The notes beneath the pieces are model-generated. The model did no database searches. It had not been told where the DNA came from and saw only the letters and a list, made by a program, of their open reading frames with translations. Made by a program: the position numbers and the translations under genes. From Cristatella mucedo (taxonomy: Eukaryota; Bryozoa; Phylactolaemata; Cristatellidae), in NCBI GenBank assembly GCA_009760855.2, contig WPIO01000022.1:4197501-4261500 (forward strand): a stretch of 64,000 nucleotides of DNA, given 5' to 3'. Of the stretch, positions 1 to 11,139 are shown one piece after another; position 1 is the stretch's first letter; each line of letters opens with the position of its first letter.

Positions 1-739
1 CGGTAGCAGCTCCGTCGACGTAAGACGCGGCGGCGCCCTGCGCCGCGGCCGACGCGTTGGGCGGCGGCGCGTGCGTGACGTTGCCGCCGCCGCCGCCGCT
101 CGCGTCCCGCCAAGCTTCCGCCGCCGCCTCCGCCGCCGCCGCGTGGTCGACGTGCCAGCCGAGCTCGAGCGGCAGGAAGGAGATGAGCAGCGAGGCGAGC
201 CACGTGAGGCCGATGAAGAGCAGGCAGCGGCGCGTCGTCATCCACTGCTCGTACGCGAACGGATTCCTCATGTGCACAAAGCGATCCAGGCTGATGGCGC
301 ACAGGTTCAATATGGACGCCGTCGCCGACAGGATGTCGAGCGACAGCCAGCGCATGCAGAAGCGCTCGTCGAACGGCCAGTGGCCGAGCACGTCGTTGCC
401 GATGGCGAACGGCATGACGAGGCACGAGACGACGAGGTCGGCGACGGCGAGCGACACGAGGAACAGGTTGCTGACCTTGCGCAGGCGCCGGTCGCTCAGG
501 ATCGCCACGCACACGAGCGCGTTGCCGCCGATCGAGACGAGCGTGACGAGTCCCAGGAAGAGCACGATGGTCGCCGACTCGCCGACCGAGTAGGGGCCGG
601 AAGCGGCGGCCAACATCGGCGCCGTCGGCGTCGAGGCGTCGTCAGTCGTCAGAAGCGCGACGGTCAGGCTCGCGACGTCGGAATGCGCGGCGGCGGCGGC
701 GGCGGCGGCGGCGCTCGCCGTGCTAGCGTTGAGAGTCAT
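1..739 (-). CDS. D1-like dopamine receptor, first coding exon (partial)
   Basis: This is a class A aminergic G-protein-coupled receptor, most like D1-type dopamine receptors, expected at the plasma membrane and coupled to Gs. The frame runs 246 codons from ATG at 739 and stays open to base 1, so the gene continues beyond the window. Residues 10-18 are a nine-alanine run; N4 lies in an N-A-S glycosylation site. TM1 carries N73 in GGN, TM2 has NLFLVSLAVADLVVS with D101, and C128 begins TM3. D135 is the amine-binding aspartate, followed by SATASILNLCAISLD, the D1-family TM3 signature. The usual DRY is D152-R153-F154. TM4 has W180 and ends in SFLPLELGWH. The second extracellular loop is a long Ala/Gly/His stretch with NVT and NAS sites, and its disulfide cysteine is not reached. 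The start has A at -3. An octopamine or 5-HT receptor is a less likely reading. Confidence 0.9.
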   Translation of the reverse strand, partial: MTLNASTASAAAAAAAAAHSDVASLTVALLTTDDASTPTAPMLAAASGPYSVGESATIVLFLGLVTLVSIGGNALVCVAILSDRRLRKVSNLFLVSLAVADLVVSCLVMPFAIGNDVLGHWPFDERFCMRWLSLDILSATASILNLCAISLDRFVHMRNPFAYEQWMTTRRCLLFIGLTWLASLLISFLPLELGWHVDHAAAAEAAAEAWRDASGGGGGNVTHAPPPNASAAAQGAAASYVDGAAT

Positions 740-1365
740 CGTCCGCGAGAGACCGGAGGAGGAAGAGTCTGTTGCACCAGCGGCGGCGGCGAAGGCGAAG
801 GCAAAGAAGAAGACGGCCCGACCGCTCCGTCATCCGTCAGCGCCTCGTCGCTACGACGTCGCCGCCGCCCGCGTCGACGCGCTCTGACAAAAGAAGGAAG
901 GAGCGAGAGTTTCGTCGCGATCAAATGAGGCAAATGAGATTGAGCGGCGGCTCGCTCTCTAATTGACGGCGCCGGCTCGCGCTGCGGGTCTGCACGCGCC
1001 GCAGCCTCTCTTTGTCGGCTATGCAGACGAGCCGCTGCCGCGGGCGAGCGAGCGCGGACCCGTTGCAGGGGAGCTGCGCCAGCAATGAAATAGAAAATGG
1101 AAGCCGGGACTGCACCTGGCGCGCGCGCGCGCCGGCACCCGACTCGGCAGCAGATGCCGAGGCAACTCGGCATCTGCTGCCGCGCACACTGAGGGCAAGA
1201 GCTGAAGGCTGAGCGAGCGGCTGCGGCGCCGCACTTGTGCGAGCGCAGGAAAGGCAGTGCCTTCTTTCCCGCCGCCTCCGGCGTCTGGGAGATTTTCCGC
1301 CGAGCGCGAGCCCCGCGCTTCGGCTTGCTAATAGAGGTCATTAAATTGTTTAATAAGCGCTTCAA
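736..1365 (-). other. possible upstream ORF ending in ATGA overlap with the receptor start
   Basis: A 209-codon arginine/alanine-rich frame ends with TGA at 738-736, overlapping the receptor ATG (739-737) as ATGA. It resembles no protein I know and has the composition expected of a chance open frame in GC-rich DNA. It matters only if the receptor mRNA leader is unspliced here, where it could act as a regulatory uORF. Treat it as non-coding unless transcript data say otherwise. Confidence 0.15.
1145..1182. repeat. perfect inverted repeat, 17-bp arms
   Basis: Arms at 1145-1161 (CGGCAGCAGATGCCGAG) and 1166-1182 are exact reverse complements around a 4-base GCAA loop. GCAA fits the GNRA tetraloop pattern when read on the plus strand. 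It lies about 400 bp upstream of the receptor start and could form a stable hairpin in the mRNA leader or in DNA. Confidence 0.9.
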
Positions 1366-4300
1366 CCTTCCCCCTCATCCCAGCGGTTGCAGTCGCAGGA
1401 ATGGGGGGAGGATGCTGCCGCGGCCGCCGCCACCGCTGATGCAGCGGAAAAAGTATTCATCATGGGCTCTAGGTATCCGTTATCAAATGGCCGGTCGCCG
1501 CCGGCACCTGCGCCGGCCCGCGTCAAATGCGAGTGCGCTCACGCGCGTGGAGCGCTCGCTGGGTGCAAATCGTTAGCAGCAGCTCCGTCTGACTTACTCG
1601 CTCGTTCAGCGAAGCGACTCCAGCGGCGGCGGCGTCGCTCGGTGCACTGCCGCGGGCTCGGCGAGAAGCGCGCGCCGGGCGTCGGTAGCCGAGCGGACGT
1701 CTCAGCGCTGCGGCGACAGCCTGGCCGCTGTCCGCTGTCGGCGCTGCCATTTCAGCGAGCGCCGCGGCAGTAGCAGCTTAGTGGGGGCAGCGGCTGCAGC
1801 GCCGGCTGAGCGCACCGCCACAATCTCGCTTTCGGGCTGCGCTGTTTGTGCTGCGCTTCGCGACGCTATTTTAAGAGCGCGTGTTTGCCGAGGCCTGCGA
1901 GTATTGATTTTTCCACCTAATGGCAGCGTCTCCTAAAGACACTCGCTTCGGGAACTCGTGTCTCGGTATTAAAGCGGCGGCCCGCCACGCTCTTCAGCAG
2001 CCGGCGGCGACCACCGGCCCGCCTCCTGGCGTTCGCGGCGGCCGCCGCCGCTTTTCGAGTGGCGCGCGACGCTTTCCGTCGCGCGCGACTCGCGGCCGCT
2101 CTCGGAGGCTGCGCCCGACGGTCGGACGCGAAGTGCCTCGTAGCGCCGCTGCGATCGGGTCTGCGCACCCGGCACTCCGTCGCTCGCACTCAGTCGCTCG
2201 CTCGCCGTCGCCAAAATTCAGAAAACTTCGCCGGAGGAGGCGCGCGAGCGAGCGCTCGTGAGCGGCCGCGACTTTTCTCTCACCATCTTAGACCTTTGGG
2301 AGAAACAGCGCCCGGTGCGGCGCACGCACGAGACAATCTGTCGCAGGGCATCCGCCAGCGTCGCCGCCGCGCGATCGCCCTCGTCATGCTCGCGCCACGA
2401 CCCTGCAGCCGACAGACGGCCGGACAGGGCGGCACGCGTCCGCGCGCACGCGCGAGCGCGCAAGCACCGGAAAGCGACCGCGACCGCTGGCTGGCTGGCG
2501 CGTCGGCGCGCAGCCGCCCGCCGCTGTGTGCAACCGGCAGCGCGGTTTCCTGTACGAAACTTTGGATCAAATACTAGAAGCCGCTAATGGGACTGCAGCG
2601 ACAATCGCGACTAGAAATTCCAGTTTTGTCAATATTGACTTTCCGCCATCGGCCGCGAGCGTTCTTAACCGCGACAGCTCACTCAGTTTCGCACCGCCCC
2701 AAACGCGAGCGCAGCGCCGCTATCGAGAGAGGACGCAAACTCCAGCGCGCCTCTCTCGACAGCTGCCATCTCGCGGGCGTGCCTCGAACGGCCGAACAGA
2801 TCGGCCGCGTCGGCGGCGGCGGCGGCCACACCGCGGCTCGCTGCGTCGCTCACGCCCGGCCGCCGTTCGGCTGCGGTGGACGCGCGGTTGACACGTCAGC
2901 ACAATCCACTCGGGCTACTCCCTCCGAGCTGCTTTGTTGAGACTTGAGAGCGGTCTGCACGTGCGGGGAGCAGGGCGGGGCGGGGAGTACCGCCGCAGCT
3001 GCGTGCGCGCGCAGGCGAATGCTAGCGCTACCGCGCGCGCGCCGCGAACTGTGGAACGTTCGCGGCGGGCGCATTGACAGCGAGCGCGAAAAAAGAGCGG
3101 CTTCCGCTGCTCAAAGCAGAGGCCGCTCCGCTCCGCCAAAGGGGCATCCAGCCCAAAGACAACCTTGCTGTCGCCATCGCGGGGGGGGGGCGGAGGAGAG
3201 CAGGACTTGGGTGCGGGGTGAGGCGTGCGGGAGTGGGGTGGCGGCAACGCTTCGGCTGCGCGGCAGCTCGCCGGCAGCGTGCGTCCGCCGCGCAGCGAGC
3301 AAAGCGCCCGCGCGTCCACGGCGCGTCGTGACGCGACGTCACGCCGCTGGCTGCCGCGCGCGTCGCGACAGCTGCGGCTGGCTATCTTGCATCGTATCCA
3401 TCGGGACCGCCGCCGCCGAGGACCGACTAATGCGCGCCTGAGGGTGCTGGAGACACTAGAAGGTCGTGTAACGGTTCGCGCCCGCGCTCCGCTCGCTGTT
3501 TCGACTGCGGCCACCGGCGGTCCTTCGGCGGTCCTTCGGCGGTCGCTGGCGTGCAACGCTCCGGCGGCGCGGCAAGCGAACGCGGCGCCCTCGTGCGAGC
3601 GTGCGTTGAGAGACGCTTTCGTTTCTCTATTTATTGAGCTCCGCAGCTCAGCGCCGGCCGCCCGCGGCAAGACGCGCCTGCTTAGCGGCGGCTTCTTTGC
3701 GGCAGCGGCCGCGGCAGCGTGGAGGCGACCTGCGAAGGGACGTGCGCGCTGCCGCGAGCCATCGAGCCCGCGCTCGTGCGCTCGTGCGCCGCGGGGCCTG
3801 ACGCAGCCGCGGCCGCGCTTTCGCGTAGGGCTGCTCTCCGAGCTGCGCGTCGAGCCGATGGACGCCGCTGCAGCGCCACCTGCCGGTGGCGTTGGGCGCT
3901 CTCAATGGCGGCGCCCGAGGACAGCGAAGGAGCGGTTCGCCGGACCGGGGCCGGACGGAGGTATAGCCACGGTCGTGGCCGCCGCGCGCGCGTCCTGCCT
4001 ACGCGCGCGCGCTGCGACATCGGGTGCGTGCGTCGGAGTGCCGGGAAAATGCGGCGCTCGGGAGGGGACGACCATTCGTTCGAGCCCCAACCGGAAGGGC
4101 CGTGCCGTGCGGCAATCGCCGGTTCATTAACTGTATTATGCGATTCACGTCCCGAGAACTTCGCCGCCCGTGAGAGGCGGATTTCAGCGTCAACTGGCCA
4201 GCAGACATATGCCGCCGCCACCACTGAGACTCTGCCGGCCGAACGTAGCCCTCCGCCCTTCTTCCCCCGCCTCGCCGACGCCGTCGCAGCGCCTAGCGAC

Positions 4301-7300
4301 GCTGGCCGCTCGCGGCCGTCGCCGAAGAACAGCGAGTCGCGGCACCCGGCCCCGTGCGCCGTGTGGCGCCGCGAGTCCCGCCCGGCTGCGCAGCGGCCTT
4401 TTGAGCAGGCAGCGAGCGCCGCCGAGCGAGACAGCGAAGCGGCCGCCGGCTCCTCTGAGCGCCGCCGCGCGGCAACGACCCGCTCGCGCCCGCCCACCGT
4501 GGACGCGGCTGCTAACGCGTGAGCCCTTTTACCCCGGCGGCGGCCCTGACGAGGGCGAGCGAAGGCCCTGCTGCGGTGTCTATTGAGCGTGCTTGGAGAG
4601 CATTTGCTGGGAGCCCAGCGCCTGCCTGCCTGCCTGCCCCCTGACGGCTCATGCCCGCGTGCGTCTTTTTTTCTCTCGCACGGTCAGTACGTCGCCGAGT
4701 GTATGGAGTCATCGCATTCATCTTAAGCGTAGCTTTTAGCGTCTACTGGCCGCCAGCAAGTGGCGCCGCACCCAGCGAGCCATTAGACGACGGGCAGTCG
4801 GGCCACTGCCGCCAGCTTGAGATGGGCGCCTTCGGCTGGCTCTCGAAAGGTCAAGGCCATTGTACCGCACCACCTCCCCAGGCAGTCCAGCTTCGCCTCC
4901 TGATCGCGCCATCGCTGCTAGTCGACGCTGAGAGGATTTACCGCCGATCAGGCGCTGCTCAGGTCTCGCAGGCGCTGCTCAGGTCGGCGCTCGCTGCAGA
5001 GTGGCCTACACTGGGTGCCATACATAGGGCGTGTATGTGTACTGCAGAGGGCGGGCGACATGTATGGTGTTAGGACAATATGTATTGCTGGCTAGCGATC
5101 CGATACTCACTCAGTAGCAGCAGCTTAATTCACAATTTTCGACCATGTATACACAGGTCCGCGGCGATGCAGTGGTGAATGATGTAAAATAACAGAAACC
5201 TAAGCTCACAAAGCGCATGCTGTCGTATCTCTTTGACTGAAGAAATGCTGACGCAATGAGACGCTTGAGTAGCTCCGGCTCCAGGCGGCAGCTCCAGGTG
5301 CTGCCGTCTCAGCGCTAGACATGTAAGGTGGCAATTGCCTGCGGGCGTACGGCCGAGTACCGTCCCTTCGAGCGCAGAGTCGTCGACGGAAGCGATTCCT
5401 TGCTAAGCAAGTGCAGCTATTCCGTGCTAAAGAAGTGGCTAATTGTGAGAAATTCATTAAATAATCTGCCTGTCTCTTGCAACAATCTGGCGCGTGGCTT
5501 AAACTCTACGCAAACATTTTGCGCCAGCCAGACCGAATTCCGTCTCGAAAAGAAACATCGCCAGTCGATGTATGACTTGCACACGCGACTCGTCCCACGA
5601 GGCCCGCTCACGTGCAAGTTCTTATACACTTTCGTGTCTTATTTCATTCGCCTGGGCAATCATTCCAGGTGCCAATTGACGCGACCGACATCTCTACTAC
5701 AGCAGTTTGAGCGGTTATAGTGATTGTAAAAAGTGATTTTTCCGAACAATAAGCTTTAGTACATACCTGCTAACGCAATATAGAGCCTCATATTTTGGTA
5801 ATGCGTCTGGCAATAAAGGCAAACCTATACGCGTGTGCATGACTGCGCCCACGATTGCCTTAACCTCTGCACGCTGACTCGTCCCATTTCTTCAGATACG
5901 CAGCGTTCGGTTATCGCGGCGACGACCTCTTTCTTTCGGGGCTCTTACCATTCGCGCGACCACAACGGAATGCCGCCGTTTTGCCTCGCGGTAGGCCCTA
6001 GTGCTCGGCAGCCGCTGCCGCTCGGTCGGCGAGTTGACAGGTCACGCAGGAGCACGACTCTCGAACGCGTGTGTGCACGCGTGCATGCGCGTGCAATGCA
6101 GCTGAAACCGGCGGCGTACCTTTCGCACGTGACGCACTCGGCGAGCACATTAATAATTAATTCTTAAGCTGCAGGCTGCACCGAAGGCCTGACTCCGAAA
6201 CTCCGTATTTCTTTCACAGTGAATTTCTCCGAGACGACAGTAGGGGGCGTGGCGCAGCTCCAGCTCGGCCGCGGTGGGGCGCACATCCTACCGCGCGGCG
6301 GCCGAGCCCGCCTCTCCGGCCCGCCATTCCCCAGCTTGTCGATTTGTAAAGACCGCGTTACCGTTACAGACCCCCGTTCACCCGGCTCGTAGGCTTGCCA
6401 ATGCCTCCGATTCTTCGGACTGTTGGCCAGCCCGGCTTCGGCGACACGCCTCCGCGCCGTCGCCGCCAGCGTGGCGCCGGCCACCCGCTAGGGCCCCGCC
6501 CCGCTCGCGTCGTCGAGCGCTCGTCGCCGCGCCGTCGTCGTTGTCGTCGTCGCAGACCGTCTTCACGCCCCCTCCCCGCGTCACGAAGCGCCCGCCATCC
6601 ACACACGCCTCGCCGCTCGAATCGTGGGATGTGAGAGAGAACAGCGAGCTGAGCTCGCTGTGCTGAGTCGGCGTTGAGGCCGCGACCTTCTCGACCGCCC
6701 CGCTCGAAACAATTAGCAGGCAGGCGCCGCTTCTCGCCCCACGAGCACCCGACCTGCTAGCTCGCCGGCCGAGAGCTGGCGGCGGAGAGCGAGACGCGTC
6801 TTCCGGCGGCGGTCGCTCGCGTGGCGGCCGACCGCTTGTGTGCAAGGATCCGGCGAGCTCGCACCGACGCTCGCTCGCCGCCTCGAACGGCCAGTCGCCG
6901 GCAGCGTCTCCTTTCTCTACGCTCGCAGGGAAAGCTGCCACAGCGAGCGGAGGCCGGATGCTGCCGCTGCTGCTGCTGCTGCTGCTCTCGCCGTCCCTGC
7001 CGCCAAAACCGCAGGCGGTCTCGAACGCCGGAGCGCAATGGGCGGCTTACCTGTCGCCGCGCTCTGCTTCCCTCCATTCTTGAGCCGTCGCCTTCTGCTC
7101 GCAAGGTCAGGTCAAGTAGCCCCTAATCGCGCTGCTCGGCCGGCTGGCTGGCTGGCCGCGGCTTCCGTTCGCCGTCGAAGCGCCGTGCGAGCCGCCTCGA
7201 GTCGGGTCTTCGCGATACGATTCGTCGCCTCCGAAGGCGCAGTTAACTCGAGCCGCTGCCACCACCGCCGCCGACCCCCTTCGACCTAGTGTCGCATGCG

Positions 7301-7952
7301 ACCGCGCCGCGCGATTTCGGGTTGCGGGAGGGTAATGGACCGTGTTCATTGTCGGAAAACAGCCGCCTTTTATGATCTATTGATCTAAAGCGGGTAAAAC
7401 AAATAGCGTTAATATTTCACCACTGACCAATCAAGCGCACCTCCTGAGAAGACGGCATGCTGCCTCCTTTCGGCGTACGGACGGTCGAGGTCGCACTACC
7501 GGCGGCCGAACCTCGGCGGCGGCGGCTACAGCCACCGAACGGCGAGGGCCGGCGAACCGGAGGCCTGAGTGCCTCGCCCTGAGCTAGAAGCGTCGCGCGG
7601 CCAGCCAGCCAGCGGGAGGAGCCAGCCAGAGTAGCCCACGCCGGCCGCCGCCGCCTTCTGGCTTCCGCCTTCTGGGGACGACGACAGCACTCGCTGCAGC
7701 TGCTCGTCCAGAGGCTCGTGCACTTTTTGCTGCGGGTGCGGCTTTCGCGCTCGGCGAGCCTCGCTCGCCCGCGATCATTGGGGCGGGCGAAAATATCGAG
7801 CCGGCTCTCGCTCGCACGCTCCGGCAGTTGGCTTCGGAGAGAGCGAGCGAGAGCGGCTGCTGGCCCCAGCGTAGCGTCGTCGGAGGTGTGCGCGGCCGGC
7901 GACGGGCTCGAGCGGTGCTCGGCGGGTGCTTTGGCGTAGGCGAACGAGAGCT

Positions 7953-7997
7953 GCCGCTCTCGCGGCTGCCGAGCTCCTCGGCAGCCGCGAGAGCGGC
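7953..7997. repeat. perfect inverted repeat, 21-bp arms
   Basis: Arms 7953-7973 and 7977-7997 are exact reverse complements separated by three bases (CTC). The arms are GC-rich (GCCGCTCTCGCGGCTGCC...). No gene overlaps it. Confidence 0.9.
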
Positions 7998-8984
7998 GGA
8001 TCGAGGGGAGCTCTTGGCGGCGCCGAGGTGAAGGAAAAGAGGAGAATTAAAATAGCAGCCGACGTGGCAGCAGCGTGCGCCACCGCTGCCGTCCTCGTCC
8101 TGCTCGTCCTGCTCGTGCGTTTCGTTTTTCGGAGCGAGCACTTTTTCGCTCCGTTTTCGTGCTGTGGAACTTTCTTGTAACGCACCCTCTGCTCTGAGCA
8201 CTCGCTCGCCTTCCAGCGCGGCGGCGCCTGTCGAGCTGAGCCGAGTCCCTGATCAGCCTAAGAACCTGTGAACCAGCACTATCAGCTGCTGAGCAACGTC
8301 TTCGAGCAAATCCCGAAGAGCTTGCTCTCACGCTTGCTCTGTGGGGCGGGGCGCGTGCAGCGGGGCGCAGCAGCAGCTGCCGCGTGGTGGATGCCCGCGC
8401 TCCGAGAGACCTGGCGGGCTGCTAGTCTCGAACGAGGCTAGCCTGTCGGGAAGTGGCCTGCCGACTCTTGCAATCTCCGTAGAACGAGAGTGCGGTCTGC
8501 CTCGCTCGAACCGAACTCTTGAACCGAACTCGGGCGAAGAGCCAGCGAAGATCTTAGCGTGGGTCGCAGTCATCGACTGCTGCTCGGCGTTTCTCGAACG
8601 TGCCTCCGCTAGTTTACTGCCTGCGACCGCCTCGCCCGACGGTTGTGCCTTGCCATTATGCGGCACTATTATTATTATGCGGCACGCCAGCACTTGGTGG
8701 TGGTGTGGAGAAGCGTGCGCCCTTCCGCAGCGGCCCAGAAGCAATCGGACCGGAAGCAGCCGGGAGGGGGCTGCGCTGCCTCGTCGACACGCGTCCAGTC
8801 TCGCTTTTGGAAGTCGTTCGCTCAACCGCCGATCCGATCTCCGTGTGTAAAGTAAAATCTAAGGTCGTCCGATTATACTGCTTCATTTACTTACGGCTGC
8901 AGAGCGGCAGCCTAGGACGAGCGGCTTTAAACCTGCTTAAACCAGCGACCGATGAAGGAACTGGGCCTAACTATCGCCCGCACA

Positions 8985-9150
8985 AAGGTTTGGCCCAGCT
9001 GTCAAGGTGCTTGCCCCGATCGAGGTCAAGGTGAAAGTATTTGACGGCCCAAAAAATGGCCGAGGTCGTGGGCTCGAGCTAAGAGGCACACGTGAAGCGC
9101 CCGAATAGAGGTCGCGTTCTCCTAGGGTGCTATATAAAAATGAGCTACGT
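8985..9150 (+). repeat. SINE family B copy
   Basis: A tRNA-derived SINE. A box-B-like GTGGGCTCGAGC follows a GACC/GAGGTCAAGGTG segment. The 3' part reads CACGTGAAGCGCCCGAATAG, then a degraded GAGTTCTC..GGGTGCTATA end. Copies in the same orientation lie near 39515, 42450 and 62709. Confidence 0.75.
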
Positions 9151-9218
9151 AACTTGCTGCAGGATTCGAGCCCACGACCTGGATTTGTGAAGTGAGAGCA
9201 CTATCGTCTTTTTGCTCA
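9150..9218 (-). repeat. SINE family A head fragment
   Basis: On the minus strand this reads ...CAGGTCGTGGGCTCGAATCC TGCAG, the tRNA-like box B and flank of family A, truncated after the head. It abuts the 3' end of the preceding family B copy. Confidence 0.6.
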
Positions 9219-10639
9219 CTCGCACGCGACTTAAAATGTCTGCAAGACGTCGTGTCCACCGTCTCTCTGCTCAGCGGCGACGGCGGCTACTGCTGCTTCA
9301 GGCCTTTCACGCCATCGAAGGCGTGAAGGTGAAGGCGAGACGAGACGCTCGGCCTCCGATCACCATGTCTCGCACTCACGTGCGAGCACTAAGCGTAGAC
9401 TGAGGGAAGCAGTTTTCTCGGCAGGACTGAAACGGCAGAAGGCCCGCCCTAGAGCGAGTGCAGAGTCGCCCGCCGGTTGGATGAGCGATCTCGATGCTTT
9501 CTCGGCGCCCGGAGAACGCACCGTCGCCCAGCAGCCGTTTCGCCGAGTACTTGAGCTGTCGAAAGATGTTATCGCTAGGAGACCTTGAGTCGGTGCGGCA
9601 AGAGAAATGCGTGTGCTTGCCGCGTTCGTGCACCATTCATTCTTCCCGCCCGGAGCCGCCTCGTCGCGCGCCGCCGGAACAGGAAGCTCGCTGTGCTCTA
9701 GTCTGCGGAGGCGAAGCGCGGACAGTCAAGAGGGTGGAGCAGCAGCGTCGGCGGCGGCTGCTGCCCGCTGTACGCTCGTTTGAATGAATCGAGGACGGCT
9801 TGCTAAAGCTGTCAGCTGTAGCCGCCGACGCTTGGCCGCGCTGCAGGCCGCTTTGGCGAATCCTGGATTGTCTGTGGATAGCCATTTTGTCCGCGCCCGT
9901 CTGCCCCTCAGCCGGCTGCTGTATTTCAGCCGATTATTGCAGCGTCACGTCGCAGCGAGCGCCCTGCTGAAGCGATGCTGCGCCGACCACGTGGAGAGAA
10001 ACAAGCAAGACGCCTCCGAGCAATACAGTACCGTATCTGATAATGCATTATACCGTATTGGTGTAATCTGTATCTGATACATTATCTGATATTGTACTCG
10101 ACCCTTTCAGTTCGTCGAAGGTCAGTTTGGGCCACTAAGAATATTGGAAATCGCGTTCGCATTTCCGCTGCCGAAACCTCAACATCGTAGTCCAATGACT
10201 AGCAAAACGTAGTGAGCTGCAGATTCGGGAACTCAGGGTGAGCGGAAGTGAACGAGCGGCCAAACCGGTTCATCTTGAGCCTTAGCTTAAGCCGGCTTTC
10301 GCCGGGCGCCGCCGACCTGCTCAGCGAGGAAGCGGCGGCGCCCGCTCGGCTCACGCACCCGCAGCAGCAGCAGCAGCGCCGCCGCATGCGGGGACACATG
10401 TCAGACTGGCAGCTTCAGCTTCGCCTTTGCTGTCTTCTCGCCACGTGCGCCGCCGACGATGCGACCACGGCGGCCCGCTCCCGGCGGATCCCGGCCTCGC
10501 CGCAGGGGCAGCAACCAACGCAAGGAGTCAGCCCGAGTCAGCCCGTCGCTGCCTGTCGCCTTTCAACGAACTTCCGAAAGCCATTTCAACGAACTGCCCC
10601 GTCGCTGGGGCAGTTCGCTGAAATGGCGGCGAGCTAAAT
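9219..10639. other. GC-rich non-coding stretch, no gene recognised
   Basis: The CpG-rich composition of the left end continues here, with a (CAG)n-like run near 10360-10380 and an imperfect hairpin at 10580-10627. No coding signal is supported. Confidence 0.5.
10580..10627. repeat. near-perfect inverted repeat, 21-bp arms
   Basis: Arms 10580-10600 (GCCATTTCAACGAACTGCCCC) pair with 10607-10627 with a single mismatch, around a 6-base loop. It sits at the right edge of the GC-rich domain. Confidence 0.85.
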
Positions 10640-10799
10640 CAGCCAGATTGCGAATGGTAATCATTACTAGCGCTTCCCGAATTATAAGGGTGAAGAAAGA
10701 GCCGGATGTGTGATACTCTTCGGCCGAGGCTGCACGAAAGCTGTCGCCAAGAGATAGACAGTCAGTTGTGTTTCCAAAGTTTGCCTAGACATTCGAGCT

Positions 10800-10910
10800 G
10801 ATTTGAGCTCTAATAAGTAGAATAGAATATATAAATAGATAGAATATAATAATATATATTATATGATAATAAATAATATATACAAATGTATAGAATAGAT
10901 TTGTTTACGC
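10800..10910. repeat. AT-rich low-complexity tract
   Basis: About 100 bp of ATATAAATAGATAGAATATA-type sequence marks the abrupt end of the GC-rich left domain. Confidence 0.7.
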
Positions 10911-11139
10911 TAGGGAGACGGACTCGTTACGACAAGGTCACGCACTTGTTACGGGACGCTCGGTAGGAGGCGCTCTTGGTCGCTGCCGCGTTTGTAATGT
11001 ATGTACGGCTAATGTCGGCTAATACCTCCGTGCGTCGGTGCTGCACCCACGAGTCGCTAGCCGCTTTACAAGATATTGGCGTCGCCAGTAGTCGTCATGC
11101 GTCGGCTGAGAGACTAGCACCGCAACCAGTAGCACCGTT

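Larger units (their letters stand above)
740..8984. other. GC- and CpG-rich region upstream of the receptor, no gene recognised
   Basis: About 8 kb of very GC-rich sequence, dense in CG dinucleotides, lies upstream of the receptor start. It probably contains the promoter and 5' leader. Many long open frames occur on both strands, but they are Arg/Ala/Pro-rich, overlap in several frames and show no domain, so I leave them out. Two long perfect inverted repeats occur at 1145-1182 and 7953-7997. G-rich runs (for example ten G at 3181-3190) and CGCG stretches fit an unmethylated CpG island. No convincing TATA box or splice-supported exon was found. Confidence 0.6.

Noticed and set aside
57-5073. 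Many long open frames on both strands in the GC-rich left end
   Set aside because: They overlap in several frames, are Arg/Ala/Pro-rich, show no domain and are expected where stop codons are rare. Only the minus-strand receptor frame has family motifs.
7926-8180. Plus-strand frame with a hydrophobic segment (ATAAVLVLLVLLVRFVF)
   Set aside because: The hydrophobic part comes from a CTCGTCCTGCTCGTC-type simple repeat; the rest is low complexity and overlaps a hairpin.
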